The notes below the pieces were generated by a model. It was not told the origin of the DNA. It worked only from the letters and a program-made list of their open reading frames with translations, and did no database searches. Shown in pieces: positions 9,735-22,196 of a DNA stretch of 64,000 nt (position 1 is the stretch's first letter; the number at the start of each line of letters is the position of its first letter). The DNA comes from Zychaea mexicana. Lineage: Eukaryota; Mucoromycota; Mucoromycetes; Mucorales; Lichtheimiaceae. The stretch is taken from positions 1 through 64,000 of the forward strand of contig NW_026516703.1 of the NCBI RefSeq assembly GCF_025766255.1, given 5' to 3'. Both the position numbers and the translations under genes were made by a program.

Positions 9735-12340
9735 GCTTTGATGTAGCTACAGGTTCAGTATATGCATTAAAAGTGGTAGGAAAGAAGGAAGGAAAGGGGC
9801 CTGTCTGTGCCATATGACGTTTGACATGGCTCAACATCCTTCTTCTTCCTCCTCTTTTCCGTCGTCCTGTGACCAAGGGCCCTGAAATTCACACAAACGA
9901 AAAAAAAAAATGCTCCGGATTCTGTTGATAATGCCGATGTAGGACAATCCATAGGGTGAATGCTGAAGGCGAGAGTAAGCCTACGGGTTAGAAAAAAGAA
10001 AGAGGAAAGAGACAGAGAGAAGGTCTGTGTTGAAAAACCATTCTTCATCGTCATGCTATGTACTTTGAAGTGTTGTACATACACAGAGTATTACAGTTTC
10101 ATCTGTCTGTCCATGGAGCTATTGCTATTACTGACCAATGACATGCTTCTTGATACGATCAAATATCAAGAATGAGCGTCAGTCATTGTCAAGTGCTGCT
10201 CTGGTTGTTGTTGTTACATGATATACTTCCTTCATCCATTGTCTAGATATATTCCATTTGGAACAGCTGCATTTGCATGGGATGTTGTGTATACACCAGG
10301 AAAAGAGAGAACCTGTTGACATGACTGATGACAGGTATTTTAAACCATTTTGTCATATAGTAGATGCCCAGTACTGTACCAATCATTCAGTTAATGTATG
10401 TAGAACGCTACTTTTGATAGGGATGCTACTATCAAATTGTGTAGTATCTGAAAGATCACGCACAGCATACTCCCAAGCTGTGTGTGTGTAGAGGGGCAGC
10501 AGGAGAAGAACAAGCCCCCATGACCTTTTCTCTACAACCAAGTGGCTGGGGTCATGCGGGTCTTTTTGCAACCTCAATATCACTAAATGCGGTTGGTGAA
10601 TAGAAAGAATGGGGGTGAGGACAAGATAAAAGTTGTTACCTGTATAACCAACGATTATTACATTTTTGTTGGGTAACGACATCAGCAGCAACAGGTAGTA
10701 GTAATAGAAGAAGAGCAAGGAGCATTACGAACCAATACATCAGCAATTTATTTTGGCTAATTTCCTAGTAGATGGCAATACTAACAAAGAAGCATCCTTT
10801 TTGTTTGTTGTGTTTCAGCCCTTGTAAACTTACACATTCATGACATTTAAAGTCAAACCTGTCATCACCGTCATTCTTGGCTTTTCTATTCGTTGTTATA
10901 CCATCGTGTCGTCAACAATATATATGCTAAAGAGTCACCTTTTGAGCGTCACTGCTTCATGCAAAAGAAAGAAAAAGTTATGTACACGTTCTGTGCTCCA
11001 TAGGTATCGTCCATTACAATAAAGTTCATGTGCTACCTTTTTTGCCCGGTTTTTTTATATCTTGTCCCCTCGCGCCCTTGTGTTATATATCACGAGGAAA
11101 TAAGAATTGGCAAAGTAGCACAATAACAGCCTTCAAAAGCAAGAGCAGCAGAGTCGGCAATGCAACGCTAATTATATTGTAAATTTCTTTATTAGTTATG
11201 ACAAGGACAGGAAAGAAGGTTCCAGCCTCTTTCCTTGTGTTGTCCAGTGCTTATAGGGCTTTGGTGCTGAGCCCCCGCTCTTTTCTCTTTTAGATCAACT
11301 TTTTCATACGGTAGTCGTCCCTCAATGATGGAGTTGGAGAAATAAGGGATTGTGTGTGGAGTATGCTCTTGCGACAACCAGGTGTATGCCTTTTTCATTG
11401 ACGATGCTACCCACGCATGTCACCCACCACAAAGTACCGTGGGTATATGTTTTATAATCCACCTGCGCGCAGCATATAATGTACCATGTTCAACAAAACA
11501 AGGAAAAACCAGAGCTACTACTACTGTTAGCTTCAAATTCTGTGCTCTTTGAATTTCTTGTGCAACACAGACTGGAGAAAGTAAAAGTGCTACGCCGCAA
11601 AGCAAATCTAAAAGTGAGAGGGTTTGTATCTTCCAACCCGAAAAATGATAGCTCTAGATATGCTACTGTATTGTAGAGCGAATTTTGCGAGACATAGCGT
11701 ATACACTACTACAAGTGGGATATGTCACTCATTCTCTGAAGATCGTGGGTAAATCATCATATGAAAATAAAAGATGGATATAGTAGCGATGAGGTTGATT
11801 TGTGTAAATGCATTGCAGAAAAAAAAAAGAGTCTATAGCAGGGTGGGGTGGGGGGGAGGAAGGTGGGAGAGGTTGAATAGAAGAGAGAGAGCCATGGGAA
11901 ACCCTTTTGATGCCTTGCGCAACTCAAAATTGATGCTACGCTCCGGTTGTAGTAAAATTCATGGTTACCTATTCTGGGATGGATCCGCATAAAAATCATT
12001 AAGGTTGTTACTAATAGAAGGCTCAATGTAGATAGAGTCAGTGGGGAAGAAGGCTCTTACTGATTACAGGAGGAACTCCAGGGTGATTCACGAAAAGCAT
12101 AGTATCAAACACATGCAGAAAGTAAAAGAGGAACTGTTTGTTGATAAGCTATATTCTACATTTCCTTCTAGAAGCCCGACTCACCCCGATCAGAAGAAAA
12201 GCGACATTTCAATCAAGACTGAAAGAAGGGTGATGATCTTGTTCCAATCACACAGAGTGATATGTACTTATCACACTCTGCTGTTATGTAGCCATAGTGG
12301 GCAAGGCTTAAAAGCTCACCCGTGTTCTTTTTTGGTCTGC

Positions 12341-12478
12341 TGTGTGTGTGTGTGTGTGTGTGCGTGTTATAGATGGAGGAGTTGGCCAGATGATTCGTGT
12401 TCTTTCTTTTGGGGGAAGGAGGGAGGGTGCAAATGAAGGTGGAATGAGGCTGGGGAGAGAGAGAGAGAGAGAGAGAGA
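12341..12478. repeat. (TG)n and (GA)n microsatellites
   Basis: A (TG)11 run at 12341-12362 and a (GA)12 run at 12455-12478, about 90 nt apart. Confidence 0.9.
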
Positions 12479-12957
12479 CAGACCCGTGAAACGAACAACA
12501 ACGTTTTTTTTATCAATTCCTGCATGTCACTTTTGTTGTTGTTGTTGTTTTTATACTCGGGAGGTCCCGTGGCCTCTGATTTCTAGCGATCAAAAATCAT
12601 TACATCATTTGGCGGACCGAGGGATAAGTACGTAACGTATATCGCCACCTTACAGTAGGTGTAACACTTTGCCCGCCATCGTTAAGAACCGTTCTCCAAT
12701 CAACAATCTTTGATTACCAGGTCTAGAAGAAGAGCAGTGTTAGGTTTGACGGAGAGAAAGCACAGCGATCTTCTTGGTATGTATACATACAACACAAGTA
12801 CACCCTGGTAATAGAGAGAGCATGTTAGGTTGGACAGAAAACAACAAAAAGGGTTCCCGTGATCAATCTCATGAGTGGCACACAACTCTACTCACACCCA
12901 TGATAACCAAAAGAACCATTCCTTTGTGAAGCGTAGTATTAGGCAGCGGTGATTATC

Positions 12958-12958
<1 letters not shown>

Positions 12959-12997
<39 letters not shown>
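12959..12997. repeat. (AG)n microsatellite, about 19 units
   Basis: The longest uninterrupted dinucleotide purine tract in the window. A complementary (CT)n run lies 215 nt downstream (13213-13232), so the two could pair as an inverted repeat or form purine/pyrimidine structures in the promoter region of the 13577 gene. Confidence 0.9.
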
Positions 12998-13003
<6 letters not shown>

Positions 13004-13153
13004 GGGGGTGGTAATTGATGAATGATGGTAGTGCAAGAATATAGGACATCCACCGTGCCTCGGTTGAAATAGGTTCCATTACACACTGTAGAATAAGCCT
13101 GGTTGGCATGTTCGTCATGATAGGACTCCACAAGGTGAAATGATTCTCCCTCC

Positions 13154-13161
13154 AGTATATA
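13154..13161 (+). promoter_or_regulatory. TATA-like element upstream of 13577 gene
   Basis: The sequence agtatataag lies about 420 nt upstream of the ATG and is followed by a pyrimidine-rich tract, suggesting a long 5' leader. Confidence 0.35.
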
Positions 13162-13576
13162 AGAGACACCTTTGCCCTTTACATCGTCTGACGACTCGCT
13201 TTCCTCTTTTTCCCTCTCTCTCTCTCTCTCTCTTTTTTTCATCACTACTTTTATTCCATATACACTATCACTTCTCACGGTGTCCGTGCTGGAAAAAGGA
13301 TATTACTCTTTAAAAGACGTATGTAGTAGACAAACCGTTCTGTCTGTGTGGTATCTCTTTCTGTTCAATATATACGCTGTGTATATACTAGGTGGAGGAA
13401 GAGAGATAGAACCTCTCGAAACAAATGTGCATACTCTCTTACCAACCATGTTCTATTATCCCTTTGATACCATAGATTAACCTTACACACATACACTTTG
13501 TATTTGCAACAACGCACAACATACATACATTTCCACATTAGAAACGACTTTTTATTCATTCCACACCCACGTATAC

Positions 13577-13793
13577 ATGAGCACTACCTCGTATTCCGAA
13601 TTCCCTCCCATTTACAATCACCATTCTCACCGACATCGAACCCCATCGTCGACCAACACCGCCACTTTGTCACCGTCATCGCCACCGTCGGGTAATCAGA
13701 ATGTCGCTCGCATGCGACGTACAAGTAGATCTTTGAAAAAATCAGCATACTTGTTAGGTCCTTTAGGAACAAACGAAATCATGAACAAACGTC

Positions 13794-13824
<31 letters not shown>

Positions 13825-14440
13825 GCAGCAGCAGCAGCAACAAAGATCGTCGCTCCAGTACAATCGACGACCACTCACATCCACACTGCCGCCGTCACCA
13901 CCATACACCGTGGCCACGGCCCCAATGGACCCCCGAAACCATAATGGCAACAGTATACCCATTCCTATAACCCATAACAACAGCAACAATAACACGACTA
14001 CGACTACGACTAGACAGCATCAATACTTTCAACAGCAACCATCGTTATTGCCACCAACCAACACCACCACTGGGTCCTCCTCTTCTACTACTGCCACAAC
14101 AACAACAACAACATTCTCATCATCATCACCGCCCTCCATATCCTATTTCACATGGCTCGTTTTCTTGAACGAAAAATGGGTCCCATTCGACGCACCCAAC
14201 CAACTCAAGCTCGAACAAACTTTGACATTGGGTGGTACCTTTGTTGACGTTTCGGACTCGCATTTTCCAAACGTGAAACGAGTACGCGTGTTTCCAAAGA
14301 ACAATTATCTTTCGTACCTTGGCGTCAAGTATCGATTGTCTCGCATCATGCAGCCCGATGCCTGGTTGGATCATGCCAATCTTGAACGAGAAGCGCGAGA
14401 GAACAAGGTTGCAGAAAACTGGAATCCGGACGATCTGTAA
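13577..14440 (+). CDS. Low-complexity protein with WWE-like C-terminal domain
   Basis: A single-exon gene of 287 residues. The first ~190 residues are low complexity: a Ser/Pro-rich start, a basic ARMRRTSRSLKKS patch, a long Gln run (about residues 74-90), then Asn, Thr and Ser runs. The C-terminal ~95 residues are ordered. From FTWLVFLNEKWVPFD through KNNYLSYLGVKYRLSRI the aromatic and charged pattern resembles WWE-type domains, which bind poly-ADP-ribose or mediate protein contacts in ubiquitin and phospholipase proteins. This assignment is by pattern only. The very long non-coding flanks are typical of a heavily regulated gene. Possible role: adaptor or regulator; function is not established. 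Confidence 0.7.
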
Positions 14441-17400
14441 CAAAACAGATGAAAGGTGTGTCCCTCTCTCTCTCACACACACACGTATACAACATTATAC
14501 CTTCTTGCCCTTTTGAATATATCCCAGAATAGTGTTTTACATCTTTGTTGTACCATATCTATCTTTATACTTTTCTCTGGAGACCCCACTCTTACCAAAA
14601 ACCCATGACAGCAGCACTGCTATACCCCCATCGTTAGAATCGGTCATGAACACTTCTTTTTTGTCCTTATACTCCGAGCTTAGAAGATTTACTTGCTAGA
14701 AACCACCCTTCCACAATGATGATGATGATGATGATAATGGCAGTATGTTGTAATGTAGCTTGTTTATTACAGCTGCTCTAACGGTGGATTGGCACAAACG
14801 ATTATTGCTAATTGTGTTGTAGTATACAACTACACTGTTTTTTTTATTTCCCTGCTTTGTATAAACCCATCCCCTCCACCAAAAAAAAAAAAAATACAAA
14901 TAAAAAATGTCTAAATTATATAATACAGCTCTTTAACACAAAAAGAGCAACTTTACATTGGGGTTTTTTCGTAATAACAAGAGCTGCACGCAATTTTTTA
15001 TAAGCTGTTGTTTATTTTCTCGTGGTTTCCTTCTCACTTTTCACATGTCAAATCACAAAAAAGAACACAGTGACAATTATGCTTAATAAATGAAATCAAT
15101 TATTAGTTACGGGTATGGTTAATTGCAAAAAGTTGGCAGGTAGTATGTAAAGGGACCGGTAAATTTGTCTTTAGGAAACACTGGGAAATGCTTTATATAT
15201 AAAGAACCCTCCCCCCCCCACCCTCTTTCACCGATGGTATTGATTATGGCGAATGACGTGATGGTATCTTTGGTTGCTTTAGTAGAGCAGCATCCCATTT
15301 AGTTGAGTGGCTGATATGTAGACCGAGGGCTGTCTTCTTTTCTCCTACAAAGCTTTTCGCCTTCCGTTTATTATCTGCCTCCTTCAAAAAGAACCAAAAG
15401 AACTCTCCCCCTGCCTCTTCTGTCAATGGCGCATGATGTCATCGTTTTTGTAATAAACATGAAAAATATCATTTCTTATGTACTCAGATTACCGTTTGGG
15501 CCTTCTTTTGAGGATCTTGCAGGGTCTTGGAAGGTCCTCTTGGGGTGTCCGAAAGGCAACTTGTCGGATGCGCTTACTACTACTACTACTTATTTTCACC
15601 AAGGGCTCTTTAGTTGTCACAATTTGCAACACATAGCGAGGAATATTTTTTGTTCTCAGTACTTTTGTATATGTGCCAACACGTTAACTTTGGTTACTTT
15701 GGATGACATGTGCTGCTTGTGATTGTTTCGAAGAATGTATTTATAGATATGATACATGTATTAACGGCTATTGTATACCGCGCTGCTCTATTTAGTAGTT
15801 TGTACATAATGCTTTCGTGACATGGGTTTCACGACGTGTTCGTGCTAAGAAAAGGTCTAATAATGATTTCACTATACTGCCCTCTTTTTTTAAAACAACA
15901 TTCCCCCAAGTGAAATACAAAAAGAGCCACCCTAGAATTTACAATATCGATAGTACATACAGACGCGATCGATATGATATAATTTTATCAGCTGAGAAAT
16001 AATCATGTCGATTTAGTTCAGATCCACATGTAGTGGCTATATACATACGTAAAGTGTAGTTTGATGGCACAAGTCTCGGCCTTTGTGCCTTTATAGATGC
16101 TCTCATTAAGTATTATCCTACTAGCTAGTACACGACTGTCATACATATACTGGCCATTCAGTTTCAACTGACGTTTTACTATCATATCAGTTTGAAGAAA
16201 AAAAAAAAAAAAAGTCAATCGTCCATGTAGAACATGATGGTTGGGGTCTTTTACTCTGTGTATCCTTTAAGTTTGTCCTACACCCCAAGGCATTTGTGCT
16301 TGTATTTGCCCAAAGAACACGGCCACGCGGGAAACCCTGGAGCGGTTAGTAGGAGTTCGTAGTCGTAGTATTATCGATGTGGGCTGGTTCCAATTTTTCG
16401 TGACCGATATTAAAACGCGAAAAGTGTTAAAAGAGAGAAAACGGGGGTTTTCCCTTTTTTTCTTCGCATCCGCTCTCTCTCTCTCTCCTCCCCTTTTAGT
16501 TTTCTCCCCTGTTTTCAAACGTTACTTTCCATATTCTAGCAAAAATGACGTTATGCCATCATCGCCCGCCCTCTTGCTGTCTCTATACGTACTACGGTGC
16601 AACCCACAAAGTTCAAGGGAGTGGGGGGGGGGGTTTGTCGGGTTTCTGGCTTTAAGGTGCTGTCGATCCGTCTTTTTGAAAGGAGGCTTGGACAACAGAT
16701 GTTGCGGTATGTGGGCGTGTGTAGCATAGACGTGCGTGCTGAAATGCTTGAATAAGCATGTTTTTTTTTTTTTTTTCATTGAGCATGATGCACTGTAACG
16801 TCATCGTGCATCTATTTCCCATGAAGCAACAGCTGCTGCTGCTCCTCGTCATTTCTGTACTTGATGTGCCGCTTTATTGTGGAGTGCGCCTATGTGCACA
16901 TACATAGCGTAGCATCAAGCATTATTCCCCAAAAATGGGACAAGTGCTTTTAGTAGGGAGACGCAGCAGTGCTGTAAATAGTCGGGTGGGGGGGGTGAGG
17001 ATAAACGTATAGGCAGATCCTTTACATGTATGGGTAATCTCGTTTACCTTGCTTGTTTTCTTTTTTGGTCGCTTAGAAACGACAACAACACACACATTAC
17101 ATGACATGGACGATCCAGAACCTGATGCACAGACCCTTCCTTCACATATGTCATTCCGCGTGCCAAAAAAAAAAAAAGAACGTCGGAACTTCAATAGAAG
17201 AAGCCCTTCTTCCCCTTACCTACAGCACATTTAGAACAAATAGACGCAAAGCCAGAAACCAAAGGGTGCTACTATCATAGTAATAGTACGTACAGCAGCA
17301 GCAGCAGCAGCACTGGTAGCAGTGAATTAGAAAAACAAGGGCCAATAAACCCATTTTTCCGTTCCGCACCCTTTTCGTTGCCTTGTGAGCGTATGGATTG

Positions 17401-19976
17401 ACGCTTACATAAGTTCAAAAAGGAACGTTCTTTCCAATACTGCTACTATTAACTGCTGCTGCTGCTGCTATGATAGTAATTGCGGGAACATACTATGGTA
17501 ATAAGCAGCTTTTGCTTTATTAAGGAGCACCCATGCGAAGGCGGAATGACAAACAAACTCGTAACTCAGATTTTAAGGTTACATATTACCTTCTTCTTTC
17601 CAAACCATTCAGTCGAGAGGTCCTCCACGTTGTTTGCGATCATTTTTTCTGACGTTCTCCGGAACCAACACACTGTACAACCCCCACCCCCTTCAATGGT
17701 GTTTATTTTTCTCTTTACGTTCCTTTTCACTCCCTCACCCCACCCCCAGACCGTTCCAAGTTATTGATTTGACTTTTTCGTCATTCGTTTTGAAAGGAAC
17801 CCTTGGTTTAAGGGAGGAGGGGGTGGAGGCGGAGGCACAAAACAGTGGATTCATTGGGTGGCAGATCAAGGAAAAAAGGGGAAGAGCCTCTCCAAGAAAA
17901 GTGGTAGAAATATTTGATTGTTGTTGGAAAGACAGCTTTTGACAGAGAACACGGTTTGATAAGTAAATCAAAACGGTCCAGGCCCTGTTGGTTTTTTTGT
18001 TTGTCTTTTCATTGTGTACACAGTGACAGTATGTAGTCATCGTAGTAGAGTGTAGTATGCGCGCGGGGAAAGGGGGCCGTAGTATGAAGCATGCATAATT
18101 AGAGAGGGAAAAGTTTAAGCTATCCGCTTCAATCTGTTTAAGCGTCGTAATAAGCCTCTCTCTCTCTCTTTCTCTGGCTGTCTGTCTCTTTATTTTTGGC
18201 ATATTTAATTAGCCATTGTTGCAGGCGATAGCCGGGACGATACACACACTCGCTTAACCGTTACTATTGGCGATATCAATAGCGTGGGGGGGGGGAGGGG
18301 ATGGTTGGAGGAAAAAAAGAGAATGTTAGACTGCTGGTGGTGTTACACATTGATTTATTGAAACGTGGTGAAATAAGTGCGTGCGCCGGGTGCGACCGAA
18401 GCAAAGCCAAAAAGCACAGCAGGTAAGAATAGAAAGGTCAAAGAAGAACACAAATTGGGCGGAAGGACCGCCGTGAAAAAAAGCATATGCTTAGTAGTCG
18501 TACTACTAGTAGTAGCTGGACTTTGCTCGCGTGGCAGAAAGAAAAAAAAAAGGTGGTTTGTAGCACGCGACATAAAGTATAAGTCGTTTTTTGTAATGCG
18601 GACATGCTGAATAAGCACAATAACTAATTAGAAGCATCGATTCCGTAAGAAAAACGTGCGTTGGAAGGAAAAGGCAACTGGGGGACCATCCTTTTTTGGT
18701 GCTTGACCCATTTTCCGCGATCGGCAAAAGGCTGGTCGTATGTAGTATGCATGTACAAAGTACGTAGTACCAGCAGCAGTCAGCAGCAGCAGTCTTGGTA
18801 GTAATCGACAAGAAAAGGCTGCATCATGCACACACAGCCTCTGTGTCCAAAAAGGGACTTGCCCATATCATCGTGCATCCGGCACACCCCATTGTAGAAA
18901 CCGAGTCTTTCTCCTCGTTCTTTTCTCTTCTTTCTCACTCTCGACCCTACAACGAAGAACGTATGCTTGCATCCCTTCTCTCTCTCTCCCCCACCCCCAA
19001 ATCCACTTTGGGCCCCTCCCCTCTGCCCCCCCCCCAAGCCGAATCTTATACAGATATAGTAAGCATACAGAATATATACACGCAGGTCAATAATTACCCT
19101 TTCTCCCCTCCCCCCATCCACCCAAAAAAAAAAAAAAAGCTTAGTAGTCTGTTTAGCAAAAGAAAATGATGATGATTCCCCTATAATTTTGTTTCTATTC
19201 AAGCTCAAAAGTATTAGCATTCGTCATCGTCATTTAAACCATTAGCCGATAACTTTTTTTTTTTTGTCGTACACAGACACTCGCCATTGTGTCTATGAAA
19301 GGTAACTACTGCCTGCAACCCAGGGGGTTGGGCTTGGTGGGGGGGGGAACGTTCCTTGTGTTGCAAAAAAGGACGGCAAAAAAGAGAAAGAATCCAAAGG
19401 AAAAGAACAACCCGGGAAAAGCTCAAGTCTAACCAATCAGTGTTGTCTTTTCGGGTCGCTCGAAAGGGTGGATGGGTTAGGTGAACGGACCCCATTTTGT
19501 AGGGAAGCAGTAGATTAGGACAACAGATAAAAAAGTGAAAAAGTAAGACTCGAGAGACCAATTAGGACGCTGTAAGGCTCTCGGCAAAATGCATACGCAC
19601 CAATAAAAATGGTTGTACAACGCTAATTGGGGCAAGGCAGTGGCCTATTATAGATATAGGATAGGGTTGCTTTGCAAACAATATATAAAAGGACTTGACA
19701 ACTTGCCGTTTTCTTTTTTTTTTCTTTTTTGTTTCTACCTTGCCACGGCCTACGCTACTCTTCTTTTAAACAACTCTTCTTTACTTTCACAACAACAGCA
19801 ACTACAGCAACTCCTTCTTCTTCTTCTTTAACCTTTTCTACTTACGCATCTTCATTGTTTCTCAACAGCAACCTTTTCTACCAGATCTCAGATTTTCTAT
19901 ACCAGCACCACATCTTACAGCTCTATTTTCTTTGTTCTTTTCATCACTCTCCACCCCACCTTAACACCGATCGACC
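14441..19976. other. Long non-coding tract, about 5.5 kb
   Basis: No supported coding exon on either strand. Contents are homopolymer runs, a (GAT)n run near 14717-14733, trinucleotide CAG/CTG patches near 17295 and 17455, a C-rich patch near 15212, and CT-rich sequence leading into the Zn2Cys6 gene. It may contain regulatory sequence and long UTRs of the flanking genes. Confidence 0.45.
19680..19690 (+). promoter_or_regulatory. TATA box for Zn2Cys6 gene
   Basis: The sequence aatatataaaa lies about 290 nt upstream of the ATG and is followed by a long pyrimidine-rich leader (about 19705-19970) typical of strong fungal promoters. Confidence 0.5.
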
Positions 19977-21362
19977 ATGCAGTACAATAACAACAATCAA
20001 GAATACTTTATTGCTCCAACTTACGCCGAGCCCTACTTTTACATGCAAGAACAACAACAACATCAACATCAACAAATGATGCCACCGCCAACATTCGAAG
20101 AACCTCATCATCAACTTCCCTTATCATCATCACCAGCATCATCCAACAACAACAACACCACCTCTACTACGAAATCAAACAAATCCGCCACCCGATCTTC
20201 CTCATTCTCATCCTCCTCTTCCTCTTCTGCTGCGTCTGCTGCCAGTGCTGCTGGCAACCGGAAACGACCGAAGCGCAAACAAGTCAAAAACGCATGTGGT
20301 AAGCTATTTTTATTTCATTTTTCTTTTTCGTCTTGTTCAACGTTGCACAAACACTACACCACGGCCCGATATATTTTGTTTTTTTTTTTCTCGGGTTTTG
20401 GACTTTTATATATTTATTCAATGTCCGCTTATTGTGTTGCTAATTTATTTTTTTTTTATTCGTTCCTAGTGAACTGTCAAAAGGCGTGCAAGAAATGTGA
20501 CGACGGCCGTCCCTGCCAGCGTTGCATCAAGCTTGGTTTGATTGCCACGTGCATCAACTCGCCCCGCAAGGAACGCAAGAAGGGTGTCAAGCGTGGCCCT
20601 TACAAGAAGCGAACACAGCAACAACAAGCTGCTGCTGCTGCTGCTGCTGCTGCCATGACAACAAATGCTGCTGCTGCTACTACTATGGCAACAGCTACTA
20701 CGGTTGCTATGGAGAACAACAACAACATGACTTCTTGGGATGAGGAGCAACAACAATACGATACGACCCCGCCCTTGACGCAACAGGAATCACCCCTGGC
20801 CAGCTGCTCGCCTCTTTCCGCCGACATGGCTTATGGCTACAGCAACCTTGTTGCCCCCAACACCACCACCACCACCATCGAATCGCCCTTGTCAGCCAAC
20901 TTTTCTTGGGATGATCAACAGCTTCTGGGCTTGTTGCCACCCGAAATCTCATCCTGTTCGTCTCTGTCCTACCCCCCTGCTCCTTACACCAACAACACCA
21001 CCACCGTCAACACCGAAACTCCTCATTATCTTTCTTATATCCAACAACAACAACAACCAGAGCAACAGGTCGCCGAGAGCAAGTTCTTTTATGCTGACGA
21101 ATTGCTGCAACAACAGCCCATGTGCGCCTGCGTTCCACAGCCACAGCAACAGCAGCAGCAGCAGCAGCAGGAGACTGCAGCCATGGTGATGAACGACCAA
21201 GCCGTATCTTCATGGATGGCGATGATGCAGCCACCAGTACACGAGCAGCACCAGCAGATGCATCAGATGCAGCAATTCCCACAAGAGTTTAACGATCACC
21301 ACAATCACAATCACAACAACAACAACAACGGGTTCTGGCAATCCTTTTTGTCTACAGCTTAA
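19977..21362 (+). CDS. Zn2Cys6 binuclear-cluster transcription factor
   Basis: Two exons, 19977-20298 and 20470-21362, give 404 residues; the intron runs from GTAAGC to CCTAG. Splicing completes the zinc cluster: NAC from exon 1 joins VNCQKACKKCDDGRPCQRC, giving C-x2-C-x6-C-x5-C-x2-C-x8-C with the basic tail RKERKKGVKRGPYKKR. This is the fungal GAL4-type DNA-binding domain, in a subclass with an ACVNCQKAC-like start. The intron stays in frame, so an unspliced read-through protein would separate the first cysteine from the rest of the cluster. Low-complexity Q/N, Ser and Ala runs flank the domain, and the C-terminal half is Gln/His rich and may activate transcription. No middle homology region is seen. 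The target pathway is unknown. Confidence 0.9.
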   Translation: MQYNNNNQEYFIAPTYAEPYFYMQEQQQHQHQQMMPPPTFEEPHHQLPLSSSPASSNNNNTTSTTKSNKSATRSSSFSSSSSSSAASAASAAGNRKRPKRKQVKNACGKLFLFHFSFSSCSTLHKHYTTARYILFFFFSGFGLLYIYSMSAYCVANLFFFYSFLVNCQKACKKCDDGRPCQRCIKLGLIATCINSPRKERKKGVKRGPYKKRTQQQQAAAAAAAAAMTTNAAAATTMATATTVAMENNNNMTSWDEEQQQYDTTPPLTQQESPLASCSPLSADMAYGYSNLVAPNTTTTTIESPLSANFSWDDQQLLGLLPPEISSCSSLSYPPAPYTNNTTTVNTETPHYLSYIQQQQQPEQQVAESKFFYADELLQQQPMCACVPQPQQQQQQQQQETAAMVMNDQAVSSWMAMMQPPVHEQHQQMHQMQQFPQEFNDHHNHNHNNNNNGFWQSFLSTA

Positions 21363-22196
21363 AGTTAATAAGCATTTCATCATCATCATTCAATCCATAT
21401 TTTTTGTTTATCCCCGCTTCTTCTTATTACCCCCCCCTTCTTCAACAACACTCGCAAAAACCTCTTCTATTCCCCTGCATCTCTTATTATTATCCTTATT
21501 ATTATCACCTACACAGCATCTATTGACGCTTCTATATTCTTCTTCTTTACTTAAAAAACGCATATACACATATACTACAACGCATACGCATACGCACACG
21601 CATCCATACCATATACACACACACACACCACTCTCTCTCTCTCTCTTTCCTACAAATCTATGCAATTACCTCTCTTTATTGATTCAAACAAACACTCATG
21701 CTCATTCCTTTTTATCTTACATGTACATATCTTTACTTCTTCTGGCGCCCCCCACCTCCATACCATACCATACGCATCTCTCCATTTAACACACATTCAT
21801 TCTATGCATTCCATCCCTCTTCTCCCATAAAAAAAAATCTAGATTTCTTTTACAACCTTTTTGAAAAAAGTTTAACTTAATGTATTTTCCTAATACTTTC
21901 CTCTCATTTTGAAACGTATATTATACTATGTGTATCATGCATGCCCTCCTCTCTCTTCCCATCACATCAAACCGTAATGTAGTAGATCTATTATTCATTT
22001 TTTTTTTTTTTTGCTTTTCATCATTCTATTAAAAAAAAGACGCGGGACATAGAAAGAATATCTTTCGAAATTAAATTTATAACAATTTTGAGTAATTTAC
22101 AAAACTACATAAAAAGAAACATTTTTTTCGAGGATGTAATAAGTGGTAATTACTCTAAACAAAAAGAAAAACAAACCCTATGTAGTAGTACTAGCT
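21363..22196. other. Convergent 3' intergenic region
   Basis: Lies between the stops of the Zn2Cys6 gene (plus) and the GH9 gene (minus). Pyrimidine-rich and AT-rich with (AC)n near 21616 and (CT)n near 21632, probably the two 3' UTRs. No gene seen. Confidence 0.6.

Larger units (their letters stand above)
7681..13576. other. Long non-coding tract, about 5.9 kb
   Basis: No supported coding exon was found on either strand. The tract contains simple repeats (listed separately), scattered TATA-like sequences (for example 13154-13161) and CT-rich stretches. It probably holds 5' regulatory sequence and possibly a long leader or non-coding transcript for the 13577 gene. Confidence 0.45.

Noticed and set aside
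13792..13995. Poly-Cys frame opposite the polyQ gene
   Set aside because: It arises from reading the CAG/CAA run in another frame.
18377..18610. 77-codon basic frame in the non-coding tract
   Set aside because: Low-complexity basic composition, no homologous motif and overlapping frames on the other strand of equal length.
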